Shown: positions 41,783 through 49,910 of the stretch, in pieces | Position numbering within the stretch: position 1 is the stretch's first letter | Layout of the letters: each line of letters begins with the position of its first letter | Origin: Pontibacter qinzhouensis | GTDB taxonomy: Bacteria; Bacteroidota; Bacteroidia; Cytophagales; Hymenobacteraceae | Direction of reading: 5' to 3' | Assembly (NCBI RefSeq): GCF_008017455.1 | Contig: NZ_VRTY01000012.1 | Coordinates: 1-64,000 of the forward strand | Length of the DNA: 64,000 bases | Made by a program: the position numbers and the translations under genes | Notes under the pieces: model-generated | What the model was told of the DNA's origin: nothing | Database searches by the model: none | The model's input: the letters and a program-made list of their open reading frames with translations, nothing else

Positions 41783-42679
41783 ATGGATAGATTTGAAGAA
41801 AAGTACGTCAATCCGTTTACCGACTACGGCTTTAAGCGCATTTTCGGCGAGGAGCCAAACAAAGAACTGCTGCTCGATTTTCTGAATGTATTGCTGAAAG
41901 AAGAACAGGGGGAGATTGTAGAACTGACCTACCTGAAGAACGAAAATTTAGGCACCAGCGAACTGGATAGAAAAGCCATCTTCGATTTGTATTGCGAAAA
42001 TGAGCGGGGCGAGAAGTTTATAGTAGAGCTTCAGAAAACAAAGCAAAACTTCTTCAAAGACCGGACGCTGTACTACGCCACCTTCGCGATACGCGAGCAG
42101 GCAAAGCGAGCAGGGTGGAATTATGAGCTGAAAGCTGTGTACACCATTGCCATACTCGACTTTGTTTTCGAGGAAGATAAGAACGAACCACATAAATTCC
42201 GCTACGACATCAAGCTGTCGGATATAGAAACAAAAAAGGTGTTTTATAATAAACTCACCTTCATTTACCTCGAAATGCCCAAGTTCAACAAAACCCTGGA
42301 AGAGCTTGAAACGCGGTTCGATAAATGGCTTTTTGTTATAAAAAACCTGCACAGGTTAGAGCGTATACCGGATAAACTGCGGGAACGGATCTTTGAAAAG
42401 CTTTTTGAGTCGGCCGAGATAGCCAAGTTTACGCCTCACCAGGTTCGGTTGTATGAAGACAGTTTAAAATATTACCGGGACTTAAAAAATTCCTTAGATA
42501 CAGCCAAGGAAGAAGGTCGGGAAGAGGGTAGGGAAGAAGGTAGACAGGAAGGTTGGGAGCAAGGTAGAAAACAGCGGGCTCTGGAGATTGCCAGAAAAGC
42601 AATCGCAAAAGGGTTTGCTGTTGAAGATATTATTGACCTAACAGGCTTATCGAAAGATGACATTGAAAAGCTGATGTAA
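41783..42679 (+). CDS. Rpn-family recombination-promoting nuclease (PD-(D/E)XK transposase-like)
   Basis: This 298-residue protein matches the TIGR01784/PDDEXK_2 family: NPFTDYGFKRIFGEEPNKELLLDFLN (residues 11-36, in parts), then the nuclease core RKAIFDLYCENERGEKFIVELQ near 68-90 with Asp, Glu and the Q of the motif. The C-terminal part has a charged run EEGREEGREEGRQEG encoded by near-tandem nucleotide repeats, then AIAKGFAVEDIIDLTGLSKDDIEKL. E. coli Rpn proteins are nucleases that promote RecA-independent transfer of DNA segments. It stands alone behind element copy 16. Confidence 0.88.
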   Translation: MDRFEEKYVNPFTDYGFKRIFGEEPNKELLLDFLNVLLKEEQGEIVELTYLKNENLGTSELDRKAIFDLYCENERGEKFIVELQKTKQNFFKDRTLYYATFAIREQAKRAGWNYELKAVYTIAILDFVFEEDKNEPHKFRYDIKLSDIETKKVFYNKLTFIYLEMPKFNKTLEELETRFDKWLFVIKNLHRLERIPDKLRERIFEKLFESAEIAKFTPHQVRLYEDSLKYYRDLKNSLDTAKEEGREEGREEGRQEGWEQGRKQRALEIARKAIAKGFAVEDIIDLTGLSKDDIEKLM

Positions 42680-42755
42680 GATTGGCAGTAACCTGTTCAC
42701 TATATAATATCGTAATACTTTAAAATATACAAAATAATAAGTATACAACAATAGC

Positions 42756-43220
42756 ATGCAACAAGAAAGCGCGGTAGAGGCCACTGATGAGATTACTACC
42801 GTCATCAGGATAGGGAATGACACAGACAGGCAACTGGCCATGCAGGTAAGGCGACAGGTGTTTGTGCAGGAGCAGGGAGTGCCTGCCGACGCGGAGTACG
42901 ACTCCTATGAAAGTAGCGCTACCCACTACCTGGCCACTTACGCTGGTGCTCCGGTTGGTGCTGCCCGCTGGCGCGTGACCGAACATGGCGTTAAATTGGA
43001 GCGGTTTGCCGTATTGAAAGACTTTCGGAGCCAAGGCGTTGGTGAGAAGCTGCTAAAGGTAATACTGGAGGATGTACAGGCCCAACACCCGGAAAAGAAA
43101 ATCTACCTGCATGCGCAATTACCAGCTTTCCGTTTCTACAGCCGCCATGGCTTTGAGCCGGAAGGCGAGCAATTCAGAGAGTGCGACATCGAACACTATA
43201 AAATGTATTTTAGAGGCTGA
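42756..43220 (+). CDS. GNAT-family N-acetyltransferase (ElaA-like)
   Basis: This 154-residue acetyltransferase has QLAMQVRRQVFVQEQGVPAD (residues 25-44), the acetyl-CoA-binding motif RFAVLKDFRSQGVGEKLL (about 84-101, V-x-x-x-x-R-x-x-G-V-G) and YSRHGFEPEGEQF. The acceptor is unknown. Its TGA overlaps the comEC ATG (TGATG), so the two genes are translationally coupled. Confidence 0.9.
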   Translation: MQQESAVEATDEITTVIRIGNDTDRQLAMQVRRQVFVQEQGVPADAEYDSYESSATHYLATYAGAPVGAARWRVTEHGVKLERFAVLKDFRSQGVGEKLLKVILEDVQAQHPEKKIYLHAQLPAFRFYSRHGFEPEGEQFRECDIEHYKMYFRG

Positions 43221-45418
43221 TGCGGCTGCCCTGGGCACCATACCCGTTTTTGCGCATCACGCTATGCTTCATAGCAGGCATCCTGATTTATATTTTTACA
43301 GGCAAGGAGTTCAGGCATAGCCAGGAGATCCTTGCTTTTTTTATTTTAGCCTTTGTGCTAACTTGTCTTGTGAGCAAACACCTGAAAACAGCACACGCAA
43401 CGGCTGTAACTGGCACACTAGGGTTGCTCTGCTTTGTAGCAGGTGGTATCTGGCTAACACACTGGCATACAGAATCGCACCGGCAGGATCACCTGTTGCA
43501 GCTGCCAGGCCAGCCTACGGCTTATGTGGGTGTGGTAGATGATTTTGTAGCGCAGAAAACCGGTTATCAGAGTACAGTGCTCAGGCTGGAACAGGTGCAG
43601 GCAGATGGCGTTTGGCGGCAGGTGACAGGCAAAGTGCAGCTATCGGTGCCACATGATTCGGAGAAAAAATATGAGGTGCGTTATGGCGACAGGCTGTTAA
43701 TACGGGGTGCTCCACAGGCTGTGCCACCGCCCACAAACCCCAACCAGTTCGATTACAAACAATACCTCGCCAACAAAAACATTTACCACCGGCACTCTCT
43801 ACGGCCACAGCAGTACCAGTTACTTGGCACCGATCCACCCAACCCGATTAAATATTACAGCATTATACTGCGCCGGAAACTGGATGCGATTCTGCAGGAG
43901 TCAATAGAGGAGCGGCGGGAATATGGCATCTCAACGGCACTTGTGCTGGGTGTGAAAGATGATATGGATAACGCCATCCGCTCTGCTTATTCCAGCACCG
44001 GTACTATGCATGTGCTGGCGGTTTCGGGGTTGCATGTAGGTATGATTTACCTGCCATTGTCGTTACTGTTCAAAAAGTTTCGTCGGAATAAAAGTCAGCG
44101 CGTTTTTGGGGCTGTAGTTATAATTGGCTTCTTAATGCTGTATGCCTTTCTTACAGGCCTTTCGCCATCGGTGCAGCGAGCGGTGCTTATGTTCTCGCTC
44201 GTGACGGTAGCACAGGCTATACGGCGTAAAACGAACAGTTATAACACGCTGGCTATCGCTGCTTTTATACTTCTGTTTCTCGATCCATATTACCTGTTTG
44301 ATGTAGGTTTTCAGCTATCGTTTCTGGCGGTGCTGGGTATTGTGTACTTGCAGCCCAAGCTAAACAGAGTACTTGATTTTTCTTGCTTTGAAGCACATCA
44401 CCGGCCATTTAACTTCAAAGAAATAAAAAAGGCACCCTTGTTGGTAGCGAAAAGTATGGTCTTGAGCTTGCCAGAAACCATATGGGTTTCATTTACCTTG
44501 TCGGTGGCGGCACAACTGGCTACTTCTCCGCTAGGTATATTTTATTTCTACCAGTTTCCGGTTTATTTCTGGTTTGCAAACCTGCTTGTTGTGCCGCTGG
44601 CTATGCTGGTGCTATATATGGGAGTGGGAGCTTTGTTTTTTTCGTGTGTGCCGCTACTGGGCTGGGCTTTGTTCCGGCTGCATTTCGGGCTGATCTGGTG
44701 CATGAATGAGTTTAACCTATGGGTAGAGCAACTGCCGCATGCCGTTGTTCAGGGCATCGACATAAATGCGCTGCAAACCTGGCTGCTCTATGGCATTATG
44801 TTGCTTTTGTTGCTTTTCATGGCCTACAGGCGGCTTAGTTACCTTGCTGTAGCTGTTTTGGTTACGGCTATGCTGGCATTTCAGCAGATACAGAAAAGCG
44901 GGCAACAATTTCGGCAACAGCGGTTTGCTGTATACAACCTGCGTGGCAACACGGCCTTTGCGCTTGTAAATGGCAAGAAGGCGGCAGTCGTGAGCAATGC
45001 TGCGCTACATCCTGCTGCACCAGACTATACTTTTAATGTGCAGCCGCACCTGTGGCAACAAGGGGTAATGAAGCCCGATTTCACTCAAATAAATTCTTCA
45101 GTTCCTCCGGCAGGAGCAGCCTACGCTATGCTACCCGACAGTAACATCGTTTACCAGTGGCAGGATTTGCGCCTGCTTGTGCTTACAAAGCCGCTGAAGG
45201 TGCAGCCGCCGGAACTGCTGAACCCCGATTTTGTGCTTATCACTAAAAATGCCCGCCTCGTGCCGGAGGACCTGCAGCCACTTCAGTTCCGGAAACTTAT
45301 TCTCGACGCTTCGAACAGCCCCTGGTACCTGGAGCGACTGAAACCTCAGCTGCTTGCCCTCCATATTCCTTTTCATGATGTAAGTGTGGATGGGGCTTTT
45401 GTGGCGGAGCTGGAGTAG
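43220..45418 (+). CDS. comEC: ComEC/Rec2 DNA uptake channel protein
   Basis: This 732-residue inner-membrane protein has an N-terminal OB-like DUF4131 domain (about 25-200, with PNQFDYKQYLANKNIYH) and a competence channel domain (about 215-500: HVLAVSGLHVGMIYLP, AFLTGLSPSVQRAVLMF, DVGFQLSFLAVLGIVYL). ComEC moves single-stranded DNA into the cytoplasm during natural transformation. The C-terminal 200 residues look like a remnant of the metallo-beta-lactamase domain, but the HxHxDH metal motif is missing, so nuclease activity is unlikely here. Its start overlaps the GNAT stop by one base. Confidence 0.92.
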   Translation: MRLPWAPYPFLRITLCFIAGILIYIFTGKEFRHSQEILAFFILAFVLTCLVSKHLKTAHATAVTGTLGLLCFVAGGIWLTHWHTESHRQDHLLQLPGQPTAYVGVVDDFVAQKTGYQSTVLRLEQVQADGVWRQVTGKVQLSVPHDSEKKYEVRYGDRLLIRGAPQAVPPPTNPNQFDYKQYLANKNIYHRHSLRPQQYQLLGTDPPNPIKYYSIILRRKLDAILQESIEERREYGISTALVLGVKDDMDNAIRSAYSSTGTMHVLAVSGLHVGMIYLPLSLLFKKFRRNKSQRVFGAVVIIGFLMLYAFLTGLSPSVQRAVLMFSLVTVAQAIRRKTNSYNTLAIAAFILLFLDPYYLFDVGFQLSFLAVLGIVYLQPKLNRVLDFSCFEAHHRPFNFKEIKKAPLLVAKSMVLSLPETIWVSFTLSVAAQLATSPLGIFYFYQFPVYFWFANLLVVPLAMLVLYMGVGALFFSCVPLLGWALFRLHFGLIWCMNEFNLWVEQLPHAVVQGIDINALQTWLLYGIMLLLLLFMAYRRLSYLAVAVLVTAMLAFQQIQKSGQQFRQQRFAVYNLRGNTAFALVNGKKAAVVSNAALHPAAPDYTFNVQPHLWQQGVMKPDFTQINSSVPPAGAAYAMLPDSNIVYQWQDLRLLVLTKPLKVQPPELLNPDFVLITKNARLVPEDLQPLQFRKLILDASNSPWYLERLKPQLLALHIPFHDVSVDGAFVAELE

Positions 45419-45435
45419 CCTTGCCATTAAGTTTG

Positions 45436-45493
45436 ACCCTAAGGCCTGAAGAACAATAAATGCCTCCGGAAGGCTCTTTTCATTAGAATAATT
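45436..45493 (-). repeat. 57-bp intergenic element, copy 17
   Basis: Minus strand starts AATTATTCTAATGAAAAGAG, then CCTTCCGGAGG, ends GCCTTAGGGT. It lies 18 bases after comEC, antisense to it. The composite phrase follows on its AATTATT side. Confidence 0.85.
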
Positions 45494-45600
45494 TGGTTGC
45501 TGGTTACTGATTGTTAAATGGTTGATTTGTTGATGTGAAGATTTGGAAATTTGAAGATGGAGAAGGCGAAATTTTGTTTGAATGAATAAAAAATCCTTAA
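45494..45600 (-). repeat. Composite intergenic phrase beside element copy 17
   Basis: The order is GGTTGCTGGTTACTGATTG, TTAAATGGTTGATTTG, GAAGATTTGGAAATTTGAAG, AAATTTTGTTTGAATGAAT, A run. This is the same succession as at 4753-4870 and, inverted, 60605-60696. Confidence 0.6.
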
Positions 45601-45640
45601 CTCTTCACTTGTAACTCATAAAAGTCCTGCGTCCTGATAC

Positions 45641-45672
45641 TTGTGTCCGTTTACTTAAATGCCTTACCTTTG
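45641..45672 (+). promoter_or_regulatory. Bacteroidota-type promoter of thiL
   Basis: TTG at 45641-45643, exactly 21 bases, then TACCTTTG at 45665-45672. It lies 23 bases before the ATG. The TTG is inside a 17-base phrase repeated at 24278-24294. Confidence 0.75.
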
Positions 45673-45695
45673 CACCTGTACAAGCAGCATATACC

Positions 45696-46721
45696 ATGAG
45701 CAACATGACTCCCTTAAGTGAACTCGGCGAATTTGGTTTAATTAAACTGATAAAAGATAAGATAACGCTCCAGCAGAATTCCACCATAAAAGGCATCGGA
45801 GACGATGCTGCTGTGCTGGAGCCAACCGAAAAGCAGCTGGTCGTGTCGAGCGATATGCTGTTAGAAGGAGTGCACTTCGACCTGACGTTTTGCCCGCTCA
45901 AGCACCTGGGCTATAAAGCTGTGGCCGTTAACGTATCGGATATTGCAGCTATGAACGCCAAACCTACCCAGATTACAGTGAACATTGCACTGGGTGCCAA
46001 GTTTACGGTCGAGGCAGTGGAGGAACTATATGAAGGCATCAGGCTGGCATGCGAGAATTACAAAGTTGATCTGGTGGGTGGCGATACGACCTCCTCGAGA
46101 ACCGGCCTGGTTATCAGCGTAACGGCTATTGGCGAAGTAGCGAAGGGTGAGGCAGTTCTGCGGAGCGGTGCCAAAGAAAACGACCTGATTTGCGTAACCG
46201 GCGATTTGGGAGCCGCTTATCTTGGTCTTCAGATTCTGGAACGTGAAAAGCAGGCGTTTCTGGCAGACCCGGACATGCAGCCGGAGCTGGAGGATAAGCA
46301 GTACATTGTTGGTCGGCAGTTGAGGCCCGAAGCGCGTATGGATGTGGTTTATGACCTGAAAGAGCGCGGCATCAAACCTACTGCTATGATCGATGTGTCG
46401 GATGGACTGGCTTCAGAGCTTTTTCATATTTGTGCACAATCGGGTGTGGGTGCCACTATTTATAAAGATAACCTGCCTATTGATGAGCAGGCGCTCGAAG
46501 CGGCTATGGAGTTTAACCTCGACCCGATTACCTGCATCTTAAACGGTGGCGAAGATTACGAGCTCCTTTTTACAGTGCCGCTTGCTGATTACGACAAAGT
46601 GAAAAACCACCCGGACATCACCATCATAGGGAAAATAACGAACAAAAGCGAAGGCATAAACCTGGCCAATAAGCACGGGCAGTCGTTCCCGCTACAGGCG
46701 CAGGGCTGGAAACACTTTTAA
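45696..46721 (+). CDS. thiL: Thiamine-monophosphate kinase
   Basis: ThiL, 341 residues, phosphorylates thiamine monophosphate to the active diphosphate, using ATP in the cytoplasm. The blocks in order are KGIGDDAAVLE (residues 32-42), SSDMLLEGVHFDL, VNVSDIAAMNAKP (about 80-92), DLVGGDTTSS (about 127-136), IDVSDGLASEL (about 230-240) and LNGGEDYELLF (about 285-295). Length and motifs are complete. It stands alone with its own promoter. An inverted-repeat structure follows. Confidence 0.96.
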   Translation: MSNMTPLSELGEFGLIKLIKDKITLQQNSTIKGIGDDAAVLEPTEKQLVVSSDMLLEGVHFDLTFCPLKHLGYKAVAVNVSDIAAMNAKPTQITVNIALGAKFTVEAVEELYEGIRLACENYKVDLVGGDTTSSRTGLVISVTAIGEVAKGEAVLRSGAKENDLICVTGDLGAAYLGLQILEREKQAFLADPDMQPELEDKQYIVGRQLRPEARMDVVYDLKERGIKPTAMIDVSDGLASELFHICAQSGVGATIYKDNLPIDEQALEAAMEFNLDPITCILNGGEDYELLFTVPLADYDKVKNHPDITIIGKITNKSEGINLANKHGQSFPLQAQGWKHF

Positions 46722-46733
46722 GGCCGTACGGCC

Positions 46734-46920
46734 AAATTCAAAATTAGAAATTCAAAATTAGAAATTTAACTTAAAGGATCTAACAGCCCTCTTAGGAGCC
46801 TCTCTTCCTTTGAGCGATTCTTCAGGATGTTATAAAAGCGCTGCCAAGCATCCTGCTTTTGAGAATAGCAGGAAATAAACAATACTATAATTTCTAATTT
46901 TGAATTTCTAATTTTGAATT
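46734..46920. repeat. 187-bp unit with 32-bp perfect inverted ends made of 16-bp direct repeats
   Basis: The left arm 46734-46767 holds two copies of AAATTCAAAATTAGAA. The right arm 46889-46920 is its exact complement over 32 bases. The 120-base interior has a further imperfect stem (TTCAGGATG near 46827 with CATCCTGCTTTTGAGAA near 46848). It lies between the converging thiL and ppnP genes. Confidence 0.7.
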
Positions 46921-46931
46921 AAATTAAAGCC

Positions 46932-47213
46932 TTACCGGTACTGGCAAAGGTAGGCGGTTGGTGCTGTTGCCACTACTTTAAAAGAAGCGTTGGCTGCTAC
47001 TTCAAATTTCTGGCCTGCGCCGAACACCTGCCACTCCTGCTCACCAGGCAGCAAGGCTTTTAATTCGCCTTCAAGAACGTGCATAATTTCGTGCTCTGAT
47101 GTGCCGAACTCGTATTCGCCTTCGTTTATAACACCTACTGTAGATCTTCCGGCAGCTGTCTGGTAACCAAGCGATTTTACAGCACCATCGAAATACTCAT
47201 TTACATTGATCAT
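46932..47213 (-). CDS. ppnP: Pyrimidine/purine nucleoside phosphorylase PpnP
   Basis: This 93-residue single-domain cupin of the DUF1255 family matches PpnP, which phosphorolyses a broad set of nucleosides. STVGVINEGEYEFGTSEHEIMHVLEGEL spans residues 24-51 (in parts), then QKFEVAANASFKV and a C-terminal AYLCQYR. Full family length. It converges on thiL and is followed on the same strand, upstream, by the oxidoreductase gene. Confidence 0.95.
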   Translation of the reverse strand: MINVNEYFDGAVKSLGYQTAAGRSTVGVINEGEYEFGTSEHEIMHVLEGELKALLPGEQEWQVFGAGQKFEVAANASFKVVATAPTAYLCQYR

Positions 47214-47287
47214 AAAAGTCTGTGGGTTAGTTTGCAGCGCGAAGTAAACTGTTTTTGGCTATAAATTCTAAACAACTTTTAGAGCCT

Positions 47288-48388
47288 CTATAATTTAACC
47301 CGTTGCCTGGTGCGGGCCGATTGGTAAATAGCTTCCACAATACGAATGTCGCGCATGCCCTCCTCGCCTGGAACCAGCATGGGTTTGTTTTGCATAATCG
47401 AGAGGGCATCGTTGTCCATCTGGTTTGCCTGCTGCCACGGCACTTGGTACGAGTGGTTCAGCTCGCCAAGGGGGCTGCTGCCCCGTATGCCGGCGTAGCT
47501 CTGGAAAGGATCCAGCTTTATATCGCCTTTCTGGCAGGTAATGTTCAGATAATTTATGCTTTCGCCAAAGCTGGTTTTAATGTTGGCCATTACGCCACCC
47601 GGAAACTCCAGTACGGCAGAAGTGGTTTCATCTAAGCCATCTTTATAAATATGGGGCCGGGTAGTAGAGGTTTCGGCCGAAACTACGGCAAGCGGTTCCA
47701 TGTTGGTTCCGAGCCGGGCTCCCTGAATAGAGTATACACCCATGTCGTAAAGTGCGCCTCCGCCCATTTCCTTTTTCTGTTTCCAGTGGTCGGAGCGGCT
47801 GTCGCGGTAACCGGCACCACAAATAACCTGCTTCACGTTGCCCAGCAGCTTTTGTTTTACAATGCGCTGAAACTCCTGCGTGTTTGGTTCGTGTTGCATA
47901 CGGTAGCCAATGGCCAGTGATCGTTTGTTCTGGCTGCAGGCATCGATCATGGCTTTGCATTCCTGGGCCGTCATAGCCATTGGTTTTTCGCACCAGGCAT
48001 GTTTGCCGGCGTTGGCTGCACGCACTACAAATTCTTTGTGCATAGATGGCGGCAACACTACATACACGACATCAATGTCGGGGTTGTTGGCAATCTGATC
48101 GAAGTTGTCGTAGTTGTAGATATTCTTGTCGGGGATCTTGTATTTCTGTTTCCAGGTTTCTGCTTTGGCAGGAGTGCCCGTTACAATGCCTGCCAGGTAA
48201 CAATGTTTGGTCTGCTGCAGGGCAGGCGCCAGCAAATCGGTGCTGTAATGGCCCAGGCCTACCAGTGCCACCCCCAGCCGGTTTTTTTGCTGGCGTGTGG
48301 CAGCCAGTAGCGTATGGGGCGAAAAAAGGACGGCGGCACTTCCCAGTGCCAGGCTTTTTAAGATTGTTCTGCGCGAAAAATGGTTCAT
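47288..48388 (-). CDS. Tat-exported Gfo/Idh/MocA-family oxidoreductase
   Basis: This 366-residue NAD(P)-dependent oxidoreductase resembles glucose-fructose oxidoreductase. The N-terminus MNHFSRRTILKSLALGSAAV carries a twin-arginine signal (SRRTILK). The Rossmann part has VALVGLGHYSTDLLAPAL, then DVVYVVLPPSMHKEFVVRAA, the AWCEKPMAMTAQEC motif with the catalytic Lys (EKP), and GGGALYDMGVYSIQGAR. The enzyme folds with cofactor and is then exported. Its sugar substrate is unknown. ATG 48388 is chosen because the Tat signal starts there, not at 48406. It is divergent from the gene at 48558. Confidence 0.92.
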   Translation of the reverse strand: MNHFSRRTILKSLALGSAAVLFSPHTLLAATRQQKNRLGVALVGLGHYSTDLLAPALQQTKHCYLAGIVTGTPAKAETWKQKYKIPDKNIYNYDNFDQIANNPDIDVVYVVLPPSMHKEFVVRAANAGKHAWCEKPMAMTAQECKAMIDACSQNKRSLAIGYRMQHEPNTQEFQRIVKQKLLGNVKQVICGAGYRDSRSDHWKQKKEMGGGALYDMGVYSIQGARLGTNMEPLAVVSAETSTTRPHIYKDGLDETTSAVLEFPGGVMANIKTSFGESINYLNITCQKGDIKLDPFQSYAGIRGSSPLGELNHSYQVPWQQANQMDNDALSIMQNKPMLVPGEEGMRDIRIVEAIYQSARTRQRVKL

Positions 48389-48557
48389 GAAATTTAACTT
48401 TATCAAACGTGTGACAGATGACCTGCTCGTTATACTCCTGTTTGTCTTTTACTGTTTTATAACACCACCCACTATTGTTGTCGGAATCTTTTTAAATATT
48501 ATGCTTATATTGAAATTAATGGCGTACCTTCACAGCACCTTAACCCGCCCCGCCAAC

Positions 48558-48968
48558 ATGCTACTCCATATAAATAATGTTATCCAGATGCGCTACAGCG
48601 CGTCTGCCGATGTGCTGACCGTGAAGTGGCCGGATGTAAGAGGTGTTGCTGTACCTGAACTAAGGTATGCTTTCGAAATGATGGGAGATGTGCTGCGCCA
48701 TTACGACATCAAAAAACTACTGATCGACTCCAGCTCTAATGCAACAGAAATTGTTCCGACAGCTTACCTGCAGCTCATGGAAGAATTGCTTGGCACTTTT
48801 ACTGCCACACGCCTGCAAAAAGTGGCAAGGTTGAGTGCAAGCAACTCAGCCAAAGAAGCGATACTTACTTTCTACACCAGCCTGGTAGCCGGTAAAAAGC
48901 TGAAGGGTATTTTGTTCTCCAATTTTTACGTAAAAAAGGAAGCGATAACCTGGCTTACCAATAACTAA
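48558..48968 (+). CDS. Hypothetical STAS/SpoIIAA-like protein
   Basis: This 136-residue protein starts MLLHINNVIQMRYSASADVL and ends TWLTNN. DVLTVKWPDVRGVAVPELR and the strand DIKKLLIDSSSNATEIVPTAYLQL look like the beta-alpha units of a STAS-type fold, which often serves in regulatory protein contacts. The frame is open to 48297, with a hydrophobic segment (LLVILLFVFYCFITPPTIVVG) that would make a membrane-anchored form. That part overlaps the divergent oxidoreductase gene, so the shorter start is preferred. Function unknown. Confidence 0.6.
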   Translation: MLLHINNVIQMRYSASADVLTVKWPDVRGVAVPELRYAFEMMGDVLRHYDIKKLLIDSSSNATEIVPTAYLQLMEELLGTFTATRLQKVARLSASNSAKEAILTFYTSLVAGKKLKGILFSNFYVKKEAITWLTNN

Positions 48969-49130
48969 CAGAATTGGTTTTTTAGCAGCTTCAAATTTAA
49001 AAATCGGGTTTAAAAGTTTCGACCAGGCAATGCTACAGATCATACTTATGCTGAAGTTGACCTTGATTGTGGTAGTGCTCAGGTAGAAAAAAAGACTGGG
49101 CTAAGAAGATTCTTATGGCTACCAAATCTG

Positions 49131-49187
49131 AATTATTCTAATAAAAAGTGCCTTCCGAAGATTTCTTGGCTATATGATGCCAAGGGT
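49131..49187 (+). repeat. 57-bp intergenic element, copy 18
   Basis: Starts AATTATTCTAATAAAAAGTG, then CCTTCCGAAGATTTCTTGG, ends ATGCCAAGGGT. It lies 162 bases after the STAS-like gene, in the same orientation, between converging genes. Confidence 0.9.
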
Positions 49188-49232
49188 CTACATACACCTT
49201 TACCTTTTTTAAGCACTTTTAAACCTACAGCA

Positions 49233-49604
49233 TTAGCCCTGCACCGGCAATTTTACCTGGCCAAGCGCCTCAATCAGTTTTTCGGCAAGCGCTTGCCCGT
49301 GTTTACTTCTTATAGTGTCTTCCTGAATAACAAAAGCAGGGGCAGCGGGGTCTGGATCTATCGCATATTCTCCGCCATCACCTTTTATTGCTGCAGTTAA
49401 ATCGAGGCCCGGTTGCTGGAGCAGTACCCGTGCCCGCTGGTCCAGAGCTGTCCAGATAAGTTTTTCTGCCTCGGTTTTTCCAGCAAGTTTTCCTGCGCCT
49501 GCTGTTGATTCTTCCATTGCTGCAGCAATTGCTGTAGGGTTTAGGTCGTTTACCTCACAAATTTGCTGAAACACTGCCGAAGCCATTTTTTCCTGATCCA
49601 TCAT
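49233..49604 (-). CDS. Small hypothetical protein
   Basis: This 123-residue soluble, acidic protein begins MMDQEKMASAVFQQICEVND and ends ALGQVKLPVQG. The N-terminal half is helical and Ala-rich (PTAIAAAMEESTAGAGKLAG). A Shine-Dalgarno-like AAGAAGAAA stretch precedes the ATG. It is not recognised. Converges with the STAS-like gene. Confidence 0.6.
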   Translation of the reverse strand: MMDQEKMASAVFQQICEVNDLNPTAIAAAMEESTAGAGKLAGKTEAEKLIWTALDQRARVLLQQPGLDLTAAIKGDGGEYAIDPDPAAPAFVIQEDTIRSKHGQALAEKLIEALGQVKLPVQG

Positions 49605-49910
49605 TTTTTCTTCTTGCTTTAATTCTCCATACGAAGACCTGCGCAGAAAGTGAATAAAACCGCCTTTTTTACTTCTGAGAGGTTATTTTGAAAGTTGTAA
49701 CTCTTCTAAAATAAAGAAAAATAAATTTTAGCAGAACACTTATAAAGCATCTGGTCTTAACGAGATAAATAAGATTATTTATATGTAAATATTGTTTAAA
49801 TGCTATGTTGGGGAGCTTCGTCTTGTACATAAAAATGATTGTGGCACACCAATTGCAAATGCTCTCCAATATATAGCAAATAAGTTGTTTTTAACTTTAT
49901 GTAAACTGTT
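49605..49910. other. AT-rich gap before the glycine-zipper gene
   Basis: No repeat element or gene is seen. TTAACTTTATG at 49891-49901 is a possible -7 region 10 bases before the next start. Confidence 0.4.
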
